In this document: positions 1-9,674 of the stretch, piece by piece
Layout of the letters: the number at the start of each line of letters is the position of its first letter
Numbering within the stretch: the stretch's first letter is position 1
Source of the DNA: Flavobacteriales bacterium UBA3376
GTDB taxonomy: Bacteria > Bacteroidota > Bacteroidia > Flavobacteriales > Weeksellaceae
Direction of reading: 5' to 3'
Length of the DNA: 47,657 nucleotides
Assembly (NCBI GenBank): GCA_002359055.1
Contig: DEQC01000023.1
Location: forward strand, 2,965-50,621
Made by a program: the position numbers and the translations under genes
The notes under the pieces: model-generated
Seen by the model: only the letters and a program-made list of their open reading frames with translations
Told to the model about the DNA's origin: nothing
Database searches by the model: none

Positions 1-30
1 AGGTCACAGGTTCGAGTCCTGTCCTCGCTA
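1..30 (+). tRNA. 3' end of a tRNA, isotype not determinable
   Basis: A T stem-loop at 6-22 (acagg, loop ttcgagt, cctgt) is followed by a seven-base acceptor strand (23-29) and discriminator A at 30. Bases 1-5 fit a five-base variable loop, so this is a class I tRNA. The anticodon lies outside the window. The phage integrated here and left the tRNA intact on the attL side. Confidence 0.9.
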
Positions 31-35
31 CTAAG
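11..35 (+). other. attL, left prophage attachment site
   Basis: These 25 bp match 41020-41044 with a single mismatch at position 14 (g here, a at attR). The run 15-35 is identical in both copies and identity stops at 35. The core covers the 3' half of the tRNA T arm and the acceptor strand, the usual target for tyrosine integrases. The mismatch suggests crossover to the right of position 14, or drift in the non-functional copy. Confidence 0.95.
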
Positions 36-73
36 AACGCTCAAACGCTTATTTATAAAGGTGTTTGAGCGTT
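36..73 (+). terminator. Phage-borne hairpin directly after the tRNA
   Basis: An 11-bp perfect inverted repeat (aacgctcaaac at 36-46, gtttgagcgtt at 63-73) with a 16-base loop begins one base after the att core. The T tract after it is poor. It sits where the tRNA terminator would be; the original strong terminator now lies beyond attR at 41047-41087. It probably ends tRNA transcription or insulates the integrase. Confidence 0.6.
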
Positions 74-88
74 TATCGTTAAAATGCT

Positions 89-104
89 GGGTCATTTTTG
101 GGAC
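89..104 (+). promoter_or_regulatory. Putative integrase arm-type site (left)
   Basis: GGGTCATTTTTGGGAC matches 13 of 16 bases, in the same orientation, with 40917-40932 near attR. Both copies contain two GGG(T/A)C half-sites one helical turn apart. One such site inside each att end is what a lambda-type integrase or excisionase would use. A six-base inverted repeat (ggacaa 101-106, ttgtcc 115-120) overlaps it just upstream of the integrase start and could regulate int. Function is inferred from position and similarity only. Confidence 0.45.
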
Positions 105-132
105 AATCGTTGCGTTGTCCTAAATAAAAAAA

Positions 133-1308
133 ATGCCTAATTCAGAAAATTTTAAATCAGGTAATCACAGGTTGTTCATCGATTACATTCCTGCTGAGTT
201 AAAGCAAACTCAAAATGGAGATTGGCGGGTGGTATATTATTATAAGATCCCTGGGAAAGAACAAATGAAGCGGTTTCGAAAAAGAGTACCACCTATCAAA
301 AATAAAAAAGAACGACATAGATTGGCAATGTTAATGTGCGAGAACATCAATGCCGAACTACGAAAAGGATGGAATCCATTAACAGATTTCGTTGGTCAAA
401 CTCAATATAAAAGATTTGACATCATTTTGAATCAATTTATAGCGCAGGCTGAAAGGAGAATTAAAGACGGAACTATCAGAAAGGACACTCTTAGATCTTA
501 TCATTCTTTCATTAAAATTATTCAGAATTATATGAAGCAGCGAAAATTAGAAGATATGCTTGTGGTCGATTTTAACAGAGCTTTTATAATCGACTTTGTG
601 GATTATATTTATTTTGAAAAAAAGCGAACAGCGCGTACAAGTAACAACTATTTGGCATTTTTCAATACGCTTGGTGTATTTCTTCAAGATAGGAAGTATT
701 TAATTGAAAATCCTGCAGCGAAAATTCCACGACGAAAGGAATCTAAAAAGAAAAGAGAAGTGTTGCCATCATGGCTTCGAAGTGATATTATTAATTACTA
801 TAAAGAGCGGAATCCAGCATATCTCACCCTGTGTTTGACTACTTATTTTTGTTTTATCCGCAGAACTGAACTGACTAAATTAAAAGTGAAATTTGTTGAT
901 CTGGAAGCTGGAACGATTTTCATTCCTGGTGATGCTTCGAAAAACAGTAAAGATGGAGTAGTAACTATTCCTAAAATGTTTAAAAAGCAAATGGCTCAAC
1001 ATATTGACGGTGCAAATGGTTCGGATTTTCTTTTTTCGAAAAACAACTTTAAACCAGGCGCAGAAGCCTTGAGTCCAAAGAAGATTTCGGATGAATGGGC
1101 AAAAATGAGAGTGGAGATGAAACTCAAAAATGTATATCAATTTTATAGCTTAAAAGACACCGGGATCACCAACTTATTATTGTTGGGCGTTCCTGCAAAG
1201 AAAGTAAGAGATCAAGCAAGGCATCATGATATTAGAATCACAGAAAGCTATGTTGCAAGAAACGATAAGGCAGATGAAGAACTTCAGAAAATTGATTTTA
1301 AATTTTAG
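133..1308 (+). CDS. int: Phage tyrosine recombinase (integrase)
   Basis: This is the site-specific recombinase that inserts and excises the prophage at the adjacent tRNA site. Residues 1-90 resemble an arm-binding region, about 95-200 a SAM-like core-binding domain, and 210-391 the catalytic domain. Visible catalytic positions are R243 (in IRRTEL), K273, the box-II segment YSLKDTG (338-344), H364 and nucleophile Y373 (in ESYVAR). The usual HxxRH triad of box II is Y-S-L-K-D here, so the second arginine is lysine and both histidines are replaced; comparable variants are seen in Bacteroidota phage integrases. The ATG follows an A-rich leader. The gene converges with 1318-1497. Confidence 0.93.
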   Translation: MPNSENFKSGNHRLFIDYIPAELKQTQNGDWRVVYYYKIPGKEQMKRFRKRVPPIKNKKERHRLAMLMCENINAELRKGWNPLTDFVGQTQYKRFDIILNQFIAQAERRIKDGTIRKDTLRSYHSFIKIIQNYMKQRKLEDMLVVDFNRAFIIDFVDYIYFEKKRTARTSNNYLAFFNTLGVFLQDRKYLIENPAAKIPRRKESKKKREVLPSWLRSDIINYYKERNPAYLTLCLTTYFCFIRRTELTKLKVKFVDLEAGTIFIPGDASKNSKDGVVTIPKMFKKQMAQHIDGANGSDFLFSKNNFKPGAEALSPKKISDEWAKMRVEMKLKNVYQFYSLKDTGITNLLLLGVPAKKVRDQARHHDIRITESYVARNDKADEELQKIDFKF

Positions 1309-1317
1309 GTGATAAAT

Positions 1318-1497
1318 TTACGCTATTCTCATGCGCATTCTTTCTACATAATTTTTGGCTGTAGATAAGTCTGTAAAGTCTTTGCGCATATTTATATTTT
1401 CTAATTTCACCCAGCCATCATCATACACTCTTACATTAATTATATCACCATCTTCTGTTTTGAGCGACATTCCTGATTTTAAAACTATTGTATTCAT
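1318..1497 (-). CDS. Small protein of unknown function, last gene of the late operon
   Basis: I do not recognise this 59-aa protein. An upstream in-frame ATG at 1545 would give 75 aa, but the start at 1497 fits better because the extra residues do not look conserved and an A-rich leader precedes it. The sequence is charged, with a short beta-rich middle (INVRVYDDGWVKLENI). It follows the distal tail genes and converges with the integrase with only 9 bp between stop codons, so it may share read-through from the tail operon. Confidence 0.5.
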   Translation of the reverse strand: MNTIVLKSGMSLKTEDGDIINVRVYDDGWVKLENINMRKDFTDLSTAKNYVERMRMRIA

Positions 1498-1592
1498 AAC
1501 CGTATTTATATATTCAAAGATGCGTTGAATTACTGATGTTTGCAAATCTTAGTGGGCTTATATTCATGGTGTTACGTTGCTTATTTAGTGTT

Positions 1593-3383
1593 TTAAACCT
1601 TGGATGAATAGGCCTCTATTTCGACCTCTTCCACGTCTTTCGCTCTGCGACGGTTGAGCGTATGCACAAACATCAGATTATTGAAGGCAAACAGTTTGCT
1701 TTTTCTTCCAATCTTCATTAGTTGATTTGCTGTGGCTTTAATAGTCCACAGGAATCTGACCGAATGAATCATGAAGTTCAGCCATTTTTGCCAGTGATTT
1801 AAGTAGAGCTGTAGAACATCAAGTTGAGGAGTTGGACGAGTCCAATTTTGACCATTTGAAAGGCCAGGATATTTTACTAATAATAGTTTTGACTTATCGT
1901 CTGTTATTTGCACAGCGGTCTTAATTCCATTTTTATCTATGATAGGAAGTGGTAGTCCGTTTATATTGATTTCGGTGGCGTGGTCAGGTTTAACGAAGTC
2001 ATCCACCAGATAACTGGTTTTGTCGGCTAAAACTTTAGTGAATGTATAATCATCATAAGTGCCTTCGTATTGCAGAATAAATGCTTTTGCCTGCTCGTAT
2101 TTCCGTGTTTTGGTCGGTGGTTCAAATTCAGAAATGTCAGTGATTTCGCTCTCGTTGATTTCGTTTTGGACAAGATTCATCCAGATTTGATTCCCATTTT
2201 TGAGTTCAAAATCATAGTTTTTTAAACGCTTATGAAATTTAAAGAAATCTCCAATTGTCATTTCAGGCAATTTTTCAGCAAGCTGTACATTGTTGAAATT
2301 AGCTAAAAAAGGTAGCATTTCCCCATTTTCGTCTGTCAAATAAAGAGTTGTAAGTATTGCATCCATTACAAATGGTCCGGTGATTCCATTTCCTAACGAC
2401 ATCGCTTCAAAAACAAATTCGTTTTCAGTTGCTGTAGTAAAAAACCAGAAATTAAAAAACACTGGCATTTGATCCTTTTGATAAGAAAAAATAACATTAC
2501 CGTTTAATTTGATCTTTGCCCAAACAACTTCATCATTTATTTCTCCTTGTAAATTGAAGTAGCCTCTATGATTTAGTTCCGATTCATTCAACCAGTGTTC
2601 ACGAATTAATAAAGTTCCTGTGTCTATATAAATGCTCACCCTTGATTCTTGCCCGACTAACCATTCAACAGGGTCAGGAATCCCTTCAAAATTCACAATT
2701 AGTCCTGGTGGCACTATACATAAATCAATTAGATCAGGATCGTTCAAAATATCTCCGTGAAGTGTGTACCCAGCGTCTTCTGCACAGGACTTAAGTACAT
2801 ACAAATGATAGGGAAATGGATAAACTATATTCCTGTTTTTTGTACGATGCCCGTCTGGAATGTTATGTAAAAACTCTCCATTCACTCTTTTATTTATCAC
2901 TCCTTCAAAATGAGTTTTAAACATAGGTGCATTTTCATAGTAAGACGAATGGACTGCAGGGAAATTATAGTTGACTTCTGGCCATGTTTTATTTACGATC
3001 GTATTTGCGTGGGTGCTCATATTACCTCCATTTGGAAGCACAACCTCCAATTCCAGTTCTGTTAGTTTCTTCGTCCAATTCGGTAAAGCCTCTGTTCCGT
3101 ATCGGATAGTCAATCTTAACTTTTCACCAGCTTCTTCAATTTCTAAAATTGCATCTTCAATCCGACCGTCTTTCTCTAATTTTCCTTGAAACCAAATTTC
3201 AGAATTCGAGAGATTATCATGTTTATACTGCATGAAAAAAGGAATTTTTTCATAATCCATCTCAAATGGAAATGAAGATGAAAGAAAGAAATCTTCCTTA
3301 AACCAGGTATTTTCCTCCTGCCAATTCAGCTCTAAATCGCTGATATCTAATTCAAATTCATCGTGTAAGAATCTCGTTCTCAT
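1593..3383 (-). CDS. Distal tail / baseplate protein, probable host-contact component
   Basis: This 596-aa protein is the last large gene after the tape measure, the place of distal tail, hub and receptor-binding proteins in siphoviruses. It has no signal peptide or clear membrane segment and looks beta-rich, with many aromatic residues; the C terminus (about 520-596) is basic. Its start overlaps the end of the 573-aa gene by 26 bp, indicating translational coupling. I recognise no catalytic motif. The assignment rests on gene order and size; a central tail-hub role is as possible as a receptor-binding one. Confidence 0.6.
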   Translation of the reverse strand: MRTRFLHDEFELDISDLELNWQEENTWFKEDFFLSSSFPFEMDYEKIPFFMQYKHDNLSNSEIWFQGKLEKDGRIEDAILEIEEAGEKLRLTIRYGTEALPNWTKKLTELELEVVLPNGGNMSTHANTIVNKTWPEVNYNFPAVHSSYYENAPMFKTHFEGVINKRVNGEFLHNIPDGHRTKNRNIVYPFPYHLYVLKSCAEDAGYTLHGDILNDPDLIDLCIVPPGLIVNFEGIPDPVEWLVGQESRVSIYIDTGTLLIREHWLNESELNHRGYFNLQGEINDEVVWAKIKLNGNVIFSYQKDQMPVFFNFWFFTTATENEFVFEAMSLGNGITGPFVMDAILTTLYLTDENGEMLPFLANFNNVQLAEKLPEMTIGDFFKFHKRLKNYDFELKNGNQIWMNLVQNEINESEITDISEFEPPTKTRKYEQAKAFILQYEGTYDDYTFTKVLADKTSYLVDDFVKPDHATEININGLPLPIIDKNGIKTAVQITDDKSKLLLVKYPGLSNGQNWTRPTPQLDVLQLYLNHWQKWLNFMIHSVRFLWTIKATANQLMKIGRKSKLFAFNNLMFVHTLNRRRAKDVEEVEIEAYSSKV

Positions 3384-5079
3384 AATTTTGATTAACTAAA
3401 AATTCAACATCATACTGTCTTCGGTTATTCTCACTATCCATGCTCACGATCTTAGATGAAACTGGAATCAGCTTTATATCTAAAATAGTTTCCTGAGCAT
3501 AAACTGTGCTTTTTGTCCACATCGTTGGAGTAGGTATCATCGCTTGTTTTGACCTAATCAATTCATCTATTATAAATACTTCATCTTTAAGAATCCAGCC
3601 AGTGTTTAATGTTATTTTTTGAGGGTTTTTTGTAAACATTTTTTTTGTTTTTTCTAAATATGATTCGCTGACATCAACAAGTGAGTGTTCATAGTCAATA
3701 GAATCTGAATATCCGCCCGTAAATTCAAATATTTCAAAAGTATTGAATTTAGTGAGGAATGCTACTGGTGTGGATTCTTTTGACGGTGGTCTAATAATGA
3801 ATTCACGTTGCTGGGAAATTCCTTCATATTCAAAGCTTAAAACATCACCTACAGCCAACTGCATACCAGTCAATCCCACATTGGCAGTCACAAAGTATGG
3901 TCGCATTTGTCCAAACGTCTGATTTTGTGGTGTAATGTTTTTTACAAAAACGCCATTTTTTCTTAGAATGAAATTCTTGATAGCATCCTTGGCTGGTTTA
4001 AAAACAGAAAGCGAGATAATTCCCGTTGTACTTATAAGTCGAGTTACAGATGGTCGAGAAACACACCAAAAAGGATGATTGACTGCCTTCAAGCTGAGTG
4101 GGTTTCGGCCGCTTAAATAATACTGCAAAGGCAAAGCGTCTTGATTGAGAATGGAGAAATCATCCTGCTTGATTTCTATCGCTGTCGCACGAAGTTCCAA
4201 AGGCGGATAAACACCGCGACTTCTTCCGCTCTTATTAAAAGTAGTATCGGTTGAAAGATAATCTTCCAATTCTCGACCTATATTTATTTTCGCTCGATTA
4301 TTAACAAACGGAATGTCAAGAGAAAGTTGAGTATCACTGTGAATGCTGCCAGATGACGTGAAACTTCTAATATTTGTAGCTAATCTCAAAAAACTTTTAT
4401 CTGGCGTTGTTTTATAGAAAACAAGCTCATCGTTATCTCGTGTGAAATGGACTGCCTTCGTATATTCTTCGTCATATCCTGCATGAATGTTATATTTAAC
4501 ATTTATCTTTTGTGGCGCTTCACCAGGAATCAGCAATTCTATTTGTCCAATATAATTCTTAAGTGGAGTTTCTGCGTGTGAAACTGGTCTAACACCAACT
4601 ATATGACCACCGCCAATTAACTCATACTCAGATATTTCTAACCAGCTTGGTAGATTCGTTGTAATCCCAGCTTGTCCTGTGGCTACAAAAAATCGTTGTG
4701 CTGGGGCGAATTCGACATTTCTAACAGCCTCGAAGTTCATTCTTTTTGGCAATACAATATCGTAATCATGAGCTGCAACGATTACGAAAATAGTCATTAT
4801 TGCTTCCTGATCACCAGCAGCGTTGAAAGCTCTCAAATGAAATTCATACAGTCCTTCATCGTACTGATTAATGGCGTTGGTCATTTTGATGACTAAATTC
4901 TGATTGCCAGTTCCAGAAATTTCAGGAACATTCTGACCGTTCAATGTGAACAGCATTTCTGGCGCATTGTGTACAAACCATTCGCCTTCGTATTCCACCG
5001 AACCGGTTAGATTCAGAAAAGGAACGCCACCCAGTTGGTGGTGATATAAATATACACTCGGATTAAATAATATAGCCAT
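3358..5079 (-). CDS. Distal tail protein, Dit/Tal-like by position
   Basis: This 573-aa protein is encoded directly after the tape measure, sharing a TAATG stop-start overlap with it at 5079. Residues about 35-110 and 110-200 look like two Ig-like beta sandwiches (for example GLYEFHLRAFNAAGDQEA in the first), and the rest also seems beta-rich. In siphoviruses this slot encodes the distal tail protein and tail-associated hub proteins that form the tail tip. No protease or hydrolase motif was seen. Function is assigned from order and composition. Confidence 0.6.
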   Translation of the reverse strand: MAILFNPSVYLYHHQLGGVPFLNLTGSVEYEGEWFVHNAPEMLFTLNGQNVPEISGTGNQNLVIKMTNAINQYDEGLYEFHLRAFNAAGDQEAIMTIFVIVAAHDYDIVLPKRMNFEAVRNVEFAPAQRFFVATGQAGITTNLPSWLEISEYELIGGGHIVGVRPVSHAETPLKNYIGQIELLIPGEAPQKINVKYNIHAGYDEEYTKAVHFTRDNDELVFYKTTPDKSFLRLATNIRSFTSSGSIHSDTQLSLDIPFVNNRAKINIGRELEDYLSTDTTFNKSGRSRGVYPPLELRATAIEIKQDDFSILNQDALPLQYYLSGRNPLSLKAVNHPFWCVSRPSVTRLISTTGIISLSVFKPAKDAIKNFILRKNGVFVKNITPQNQTFGQMRPYFVTANVGLTGMQLAVGDVLSFEYEGISQQREFIIRPPSKESTPVAFLTKFNTFEIFEFTGGYSDSIDYEHSLVDVSESYLEKTKKMFTKNPQKITLNTGWILKDEVFIIDELIRSKQAMIPTPTMWTKSTVYAQETILDIKLIPVSSKIVSMDSENNRRQYDVEFLVNQNYENEILTR

Positions 5080-8000
5080 TATCTTTTATTTTTAATTCTA
5101 TGATTGTTATAGGACTCCAAATCGTCTGAGATGTATTTTGCTACCTCCATTGTGCGTGAAAGTTTCGCTTCTATAGGTTTTGTAGGGAAGTCTCGAAGTG
5201 TTTCCACCAATTCGCGCATAACCAAAGTCAAGGCCACATTCGTATCATCTGAATCCTTTTGATTTACTGGCGTTGTAATGTTCGGACGGATTTCTCCACC
5301 ACTCGAACTGATGGGTGAGTCGATTGGATTGCTTCCACGCCTTCGTGCTTCTATAAACTCTTCCATTCTGGCAATTTGTGGGTCTCTTCTCAACCACTCC
5401 GGAATTACATATTCATTTGCATGCAATGGGCCGTCTGATAATTCCCTACCAAACGAATCATAAATCCCAGAACCACCAGTCAGACCTCCATCAAAATACC
5501 CTTCAGGTTTTTTGGGTTTATTACCAGCGATAAGTCCTGCCTGAATTGCACCTATTCCACCAACTATACCTGCTATAACAAAATTAGGAGGAGTCATCGC
5601 TAACGCACTTGTTACACCAACAGCTGTATTAGTAGCTGCTTGAAGAAGGCTTTGTTTCCATTCGGCCATGGCAGACTTATACTCCATTTCCGCCTTTTTC
5701 TTTTCAAGCTCGGCGTCAAGCTTGGCAACTTTAGCATTGTAAACTTCTTGAGAAATATAGCCTTCTTCAAGCTGTTTTGCTAAAGATTCTTTTTTTCGAT
5801 TGGTTGCTGAAGTAAATGCATCCAAATCTCGTTGCATATTGGCTCGCTGTATAGAATAGAATTGATTCCAAGCGTTGGTCATTGCCTGAACGCCCATTTG
5901 AACTAAAGCCAGCTTCCCAGACATGGTGTCTAAGTTTTGAAACACCTCCTCCCACTGATCTGCTGTGAAGCCGAATATGTCAATGAATGAGCCTAATTTT
6001 TTATTTTCAGCATCAATGTCAGCTGAGTCATCATCTTCAGGTTTTCCAATTTTAGACAATTCATTTTGAAGTCGTTCAATCCACTCGATGATCTGTTCGC
6101 GTTGTTCTTCATCGAACATTCGACCCCAAATAGTATCTGCCATGGCATCATCAGCACTTAGCGCACCTTGAAGCTGATCGATCTGACTTTGTAGTTGTTC
6201 CGACTGAATCTCATAAGTTTCTTGCTGTTGCTCAAGTACGATTTTTGATTTTGCTTTTTCAAAATCCTTCAGCTTGTTCAGTTCTTCTTCTGAATAGCCG
6301 TACTTATCACGAAGCTCTTTTTTGGCAGATTCTAAATCCACAACGGATTTCAGTTCATTGTTGTGTTCGGTTTCTAAATTTTTCAGACGACGTTCATACG
6401 CTTTTTGCTCTTCGTCGAATTGTTTTTTTAGAGAATCAAGTTTTAAGGTTTGAAGATTGTTCTCATAAGTTTTTTGAATGAAATAAGCTGTTTCAGATTT
6501 TTCTTTGATGATCTCATTTAGCTCATCGGCTTGTTTTTTGAAAGACGATGCACCAGATTTGTTTCCTTTTTCCGCTTCTTCATTCGCCCGACGGTTGTAT
6601 TCCTGTTGGAGTGCCAGCAGGTCTTCCTGTTCGTCGTTAAGTCTGTTGATTTTTTTCTGGCGTTCTATGTCCAGCAGTTCAGCTTCTTTGGCAAAGCCTT
6701 CTTCCATCAGTTTTGCACGTTCTTCACGGTTGGCCAACTCCAAATCCCGTTGCTGACGGATTCTATCCCTTTCTATTTTTGTCAGCTCAGCAGCTATTCT
6801 TCGACGACGTGCGATTTCAGGGTCTTCTTTTTTCGGGTCGGTGATAGTAGTAGGTGTGGTAGGTGAATCAGAACCGTCATTTAAACCAGGCATTCCCAGA
6901 GCTGCCATTTCTGCATTCAAGTATTTCAGTTGTTTTCTTGCTTCTGTTACGAAACCTTCAAAGGCTTCACCTTCTTTTTCGTAACTATCTATAATTTCTT
7001 GTTGAAAGTCTATTTGCTCTTGAATTCTTTGACGTTCAGCATCTAAAAAAGCAGTAGAACTTTCTGCTCTTTTATCTAAATGCTTCTGTCTATCAAGTAA
7101 TTTCTCTTTCTCTTTTTCTAATTCTGCAATAGCTTCAGATTGCTCCTTGTAAGCTCTTGTTTCTTCTATAACAGTTTCCCATACACCATCGTGAAGTTTT
7201 TGAGTTTCTTCGTATTGTGTAATTCCACTTAATTCAGCTTTTGCATCTGCCAACTCACGTTCTACTTGAAAGAGTTCAGCCCTTCCTTTTACAGCTTCAC
7301 TTTGTGCGTCTTCATGTATTTGTTTGGTTGCTTTTGCTTGTGCTACTTTTGTTAATTGTGTCACATATCCTTCATAAACACGTGTCAATTCTTTGATGTT
7401 GAAAATTTCATCCTGAAGCAGTCCGTTAAATTCAGGTGCAATTTTTATCAATTCCTGATAAGCTTTCTTTCGATTTTCCAGGGTGGCAGTTTCATCTTTG
7501 ATTACATTGATTAAACTTTTAACAGCTGCAATGGATTTACCAGTTTCTTCAGCTGCTGCTTTGTGAGCTTCACGCACTGATTTCTCAAACTCTTTTTGTC
7601 CATCTGCTGCTTCTTTTGTTTTTTTATTGAAAACCACTAAATAAGAGATAAGTCCAACAACTGCTGAAATGATAGCAGTCCAAGGCAATGCGTTCAATGC
7701 AGCTCTCAACCAAATAGCCTCATACCTCGCACCTTTCATATTTCCAGCGACTGCTTTAGTAACGACTCCATACGCCATCATGGCGATTTGAGCTAATTTA
7801 ATCACGGCTGTTTTGCCTTTGATCACGCCTTGATATAGCAATGTTTGTTTGATGTTTTCTTTGGTTGCGTTTGCTAAAACCAAACTAATAGTCTTGTAGG
7901 AAATCATCACCACAATCAAAGATCCAATTGCCTTTGTGACAAAGTTCAAGGTTCTTTGCCAGCCATTGAGTTCTTCATCTGTTCTATCTATCGCACCAAT

Positions 8001-9431
8001 CAATGCACCAAACCACTCCACCAAGCCTTCTACAAAATCCTGAACGGTATCAGAATCAATCCACTCAACAAATGTTTTTTGGATTTTATCTAAGGTTGCG
8101 GCCAAGTTTTCATTTTTCACATTGTATTCATCCGTTAGGGATGTACCTTCTTCCATGGCCGTATTGGCCAAGGCGATGGAGTCTCGGAATCTGTCGGTAT
8201 TGGATGAAGCTGCACCGATGATCATGTTCACACCGGTGGCTGAGATTCCTAATTTTTTAAGTGTATTGGCCATTTGCACACCGTTCGAATCCATTCCTTT
8301 CAAGGATTCGGCAAATTGCAGAAAGAATTCAGTCGGATTGCTGTTGAGTAGTTGAGTTACTTGCTCTTGGGTTGTTCCCATCACCTCAGCAAACACTTTG
8401 GTGTTGTTGGCGGCGGTTTGAATTAGAATGCTGTATGAGCGACCAGCAACTTCTGCATTCACTCCGGATTCTTCAAACGCAGCACCCAAGGCCATGGCAT
8501 CGGCAATCGCTGGTTTGAAAGCATCAGGCAAAGCACCAACACGAGTGGCAAAGGCAGCAATGTTCTGCTCGTTTGCCACACCATTTGCACCCAATTCATT
8601 CAACGCTGAACCTATAGCGTTGTAAGCTTCAGACACACCCATTTCTGCGGTCTCTTTGTATAGAAATCGTAGCTTTCCCAAGGTGCTGGCAACTGCTTCT
8701 GCTGAGCCAAAGACGTCACCCAGAGCCACATTTGCTTTGTTCATAGCTTCCGTAAAATCCGCAATCTCTTCTTTGGCAATTCCAATTCGTCCACCTTCTT
8801 CAGCTATGGAAAGTAAGTCGGCGCGTGAAGTCCGAGTGTCTAACTTATCCAACTCCTGTGTCAATGCCCGGACTTCTTCCTTGGTCATTCCGGTTGTTTT
8901 CCTAACATCAGCCTGTTTGTCGGCCAACTCAGCGGAAAGAGAAATGAGTTGGCGGGCACCTTGTTGCATCATTCGAAGAGATAATAAACCACCAACAGCT
9001 GTAAATAAATTCACTCCCTTGGCCATCCTTTCCCAAATATTAGGTTTCCCCGTCATTTCGGTGTTCAGCTCGTCCAACTTCTTTTGCTCTTGTCGGTACT
9101 CTCTGATTTTGTTTTTGTATTCGACACTTGATCTGGACATATTGTCCAATTCTTTTCGAAGCTGCTCAACTTTATGTTTTTGAGCTTCAAAGCTGTCGGA
9201 TGCAGCTTTCATTAGTTTGGGTAAACCGTTGATTTCACGGTTGATTTCAGCATATCGCTGTCGTGCTTTTTTCAGTTCTTCGGTTTTGGTTTTGAAATTG
9301 GGATCTAATTCATTTATTTTTCTTAAATCACTTCTCAATCTTCCAATTTCTTCACCCACGCCTTGAAGTGTGTTTTTCACTTCTTTGCCGTTGATGCGAA
9401 TCGTTAAACTAACTTGCCTCTTACTTGACAT
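5079..9431 (-). CDS. Tail tape measure protein
   Basis: This large protein sets tail length and passes through the tail tube during DNA ejection. From the chosen start it has 1450 residues. An N-terminal coiled coil (about 20-130) is followed by a TP901-type core (about 130-460, alanine-rich with repeated GVSATG-like stretches), hydrophobic helices around 500-610, long charged coiled coils (about 620-1150) and a glycine-rich C-terminal region. An upstream ATG at 9512 would add 27 hydrophobic residues, but that stretch contains a terminator hairpin and a promoter-like element, so MSSKRQVSL at 9431 is the likelier start. The length fits a long siphovirus tail. Confidence 0.93.
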   Translation of the reverse strand: MSSKRQVSLTIRINGKEVKNTLQGVGEEIGRLRSDLRKINELDPNFKTKTEELKKARQRYAEINREINGLPKLMKAASDSFEAQKHKVEQLRKELDNMSRSSVEYKNKIREYRQEQKKLDELNTEMTGKPNIWERMAKGVNLFTAVGGLLSLRMMQQGARQLISLSAELADKQADVRKTTGMTKEEVRALTQELDKLDTRTSRADLLSIAEEGGRIGIAKEEIADFTEAMNKANVALGDVFGSAEAVASTLGKLRFLYKETAEMGVSEAYNAIGSALNELGANGVANEQNIAAFATRVGALPDAFKPAIADAMALGAAFEESGVNAEVAGRSYSILIQTAANNTKVFAEVMGTTQEQVTQLLNSNPTEFFLQFAESLKGMDSNGVQMANTLKKLGISATGVNMIIGAASSNTDRFRDSIALANTAMEEGTSLTDEYNVKNENLAATLDKIQKTFVEWIDSDTVQDFVEGLVEWFGALIGAIDRTDEELNGWQRTLNFVTKAIGSLIVVMISYKTISLVLANATKENIKQTLLYQGVIKGKTAVIKLAQIAMMAYGVVTKAVAGNMKGARYEAIWLRAALNALPWTAIISAVVGLISYLVVFNKKTKEAADGQKEFEKSVREAHKAAAEETGKSIAAVKSLINVIKDETATLENRKKAYQELIKIAPEFNGLLQDEIFNIKELTRVYEGYVTQLTKVAQAKATKQIHEDAQSEAVKGRAELFQVERELADAKAELSGITQYEETQKLHDGVWETVIEETRAYKEQSEAIAELEKEKEKLLDRQKHLDKRAESSTAFLDAERQRIQEQIDFQQEIIDSYEKEGEAFEGFVTEARKQLKYLNAEMAALGMPGLNDGSDSPTTPTTITDPKKEDPEIARRRRIAAELTKIERDRIRQQRDLELANREERAKLMEEGFAKEAELLDIERQKKINRLNDEQEDLLALQQEYNRRANEEAEKGNKSGASSFKKQADELNEIIKEKSETAYFIQKTYENNLQTLKLDSLKKQFDEEQKAYERRLKNLETEHNNELKSVVDLESAKKELRDKYGYSEEELNKLKDFEKAKSKIVLEQQQETYEIQSEQLQSQIDQLQGALSADDAMADTIWGRMFDEEQREQIIEWIERLQNELSKIGKPEDDDSADIDAENKKLGSFIDIFGFTADQWEEVFQNLDTMSGKLALVQMGVQAMTNAWNQFYSIQRANMQRDLDAFTSATNRKKESLAKQLEEGYISQEVYNAKVAKLDAELEKKKAEMEYKSAMAEWKQSLLQAATNTAVGVTSALAMTPPNFVIAGIVGGIGAIQAGLIAGNKPKKPEGYFDGGLTGGSGIYDSFGRELSDGPLHANEYVIPEWLRRDPQIARMEEFIEARRRGSNPIDSPISSSGGEIRPNITTPVNQKDSDDTNVALTLVMRELVETLRDFPTKPIEAKLSRTMEVAKYISDDLESYNNHRIKNKR

Positions 9432-9447
9432 TTCTGGAATTTTATGG

Positions 9448-9483
9448 CAAATTAGAAAGCCAAACAGCAAATAAAAAGGACAC
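9448..9483 (-). promoter_or_regulatory. Phage late-promoter-like element upstream of the tape measure gene
   Basis: On the minus strand the box GTGTCC (9478-9483) is followed after 22 bp by CTAATTTG (9448-9455), 16 bp before the tape measure ATG. The same arrangement, with 23-bp spacing, occurs at 21151-21186, 23755-23791 and 28083-28118. The downstream box resembles the Bacteroidota -7 element TAnnTTTG. Confidence 0.5.
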
Positions 9484-9509
9484 AAAAAAAGCCACTCAAT
9501 TGAGTAGCT
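9484..9509 (-). terminator. Intrinsic terminator between tail sub-operons
   Basis: The minus strand reads a hairpin from near-palindrome 9490-9509 (AGCTACTC-AATT-GAGTGGCT, one mismatch) followed by an uninterrupted T run at 9484-9490. It would stop transcripts from 10849-9558 before the tape measure, whose own promoter-like element starts directly downstream. Confidence 0.75.
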
Positions 9510-9557
9510 CATTAAATATAATAGGTGTTATTTGCCGATGTATTTAAATCATTCGTA

Positions 9558-9638
9558 TTACCACCAATCTGCGCCAGTTTTCTTTTTGATTCTATATCCC
9601 CATAAAATCATAATCAAAAGCCAAATAATAATGTACAT
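9558..9638 (-). CDS. 26-aa single-span membrane peptide
   Basis: An ATG at 9638 opens MYIIIWLLIMILWGYRIKKK and six more residues before TAA. The first 15 residues form a hydrophobic segment followed by a basic cluster, so the peptide should insert with its C terminus in the cytoplasm. It fills the gap between 9675-10097 and the tape measure terminator. It resembles small phage membrane peptides, but no function can be given. Confidence 0.5.
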   Translation of the reverse strand: MYIIIWLLIMILWGYRIKKKTGADWW

Positions 9639-9674
9639 AATTTCAAGTATTTAGTTATACAAATTTACAGAAAA

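Noticed and set aside
8656..9183. 175-aa plus-strand ORF opposite the tape measure gene
   Set aside because: It is a shadow of the tape measure reading frame, with no promoter or domain pattern of its own.
9432..9512. 27-residue hydrophobic N-terminal extension of the tape measure protein
   Set aside because: The stretch holds a terminator hairpin and a promoter-like element on the coding strand; the family normally starts near MSSKRQVSL.
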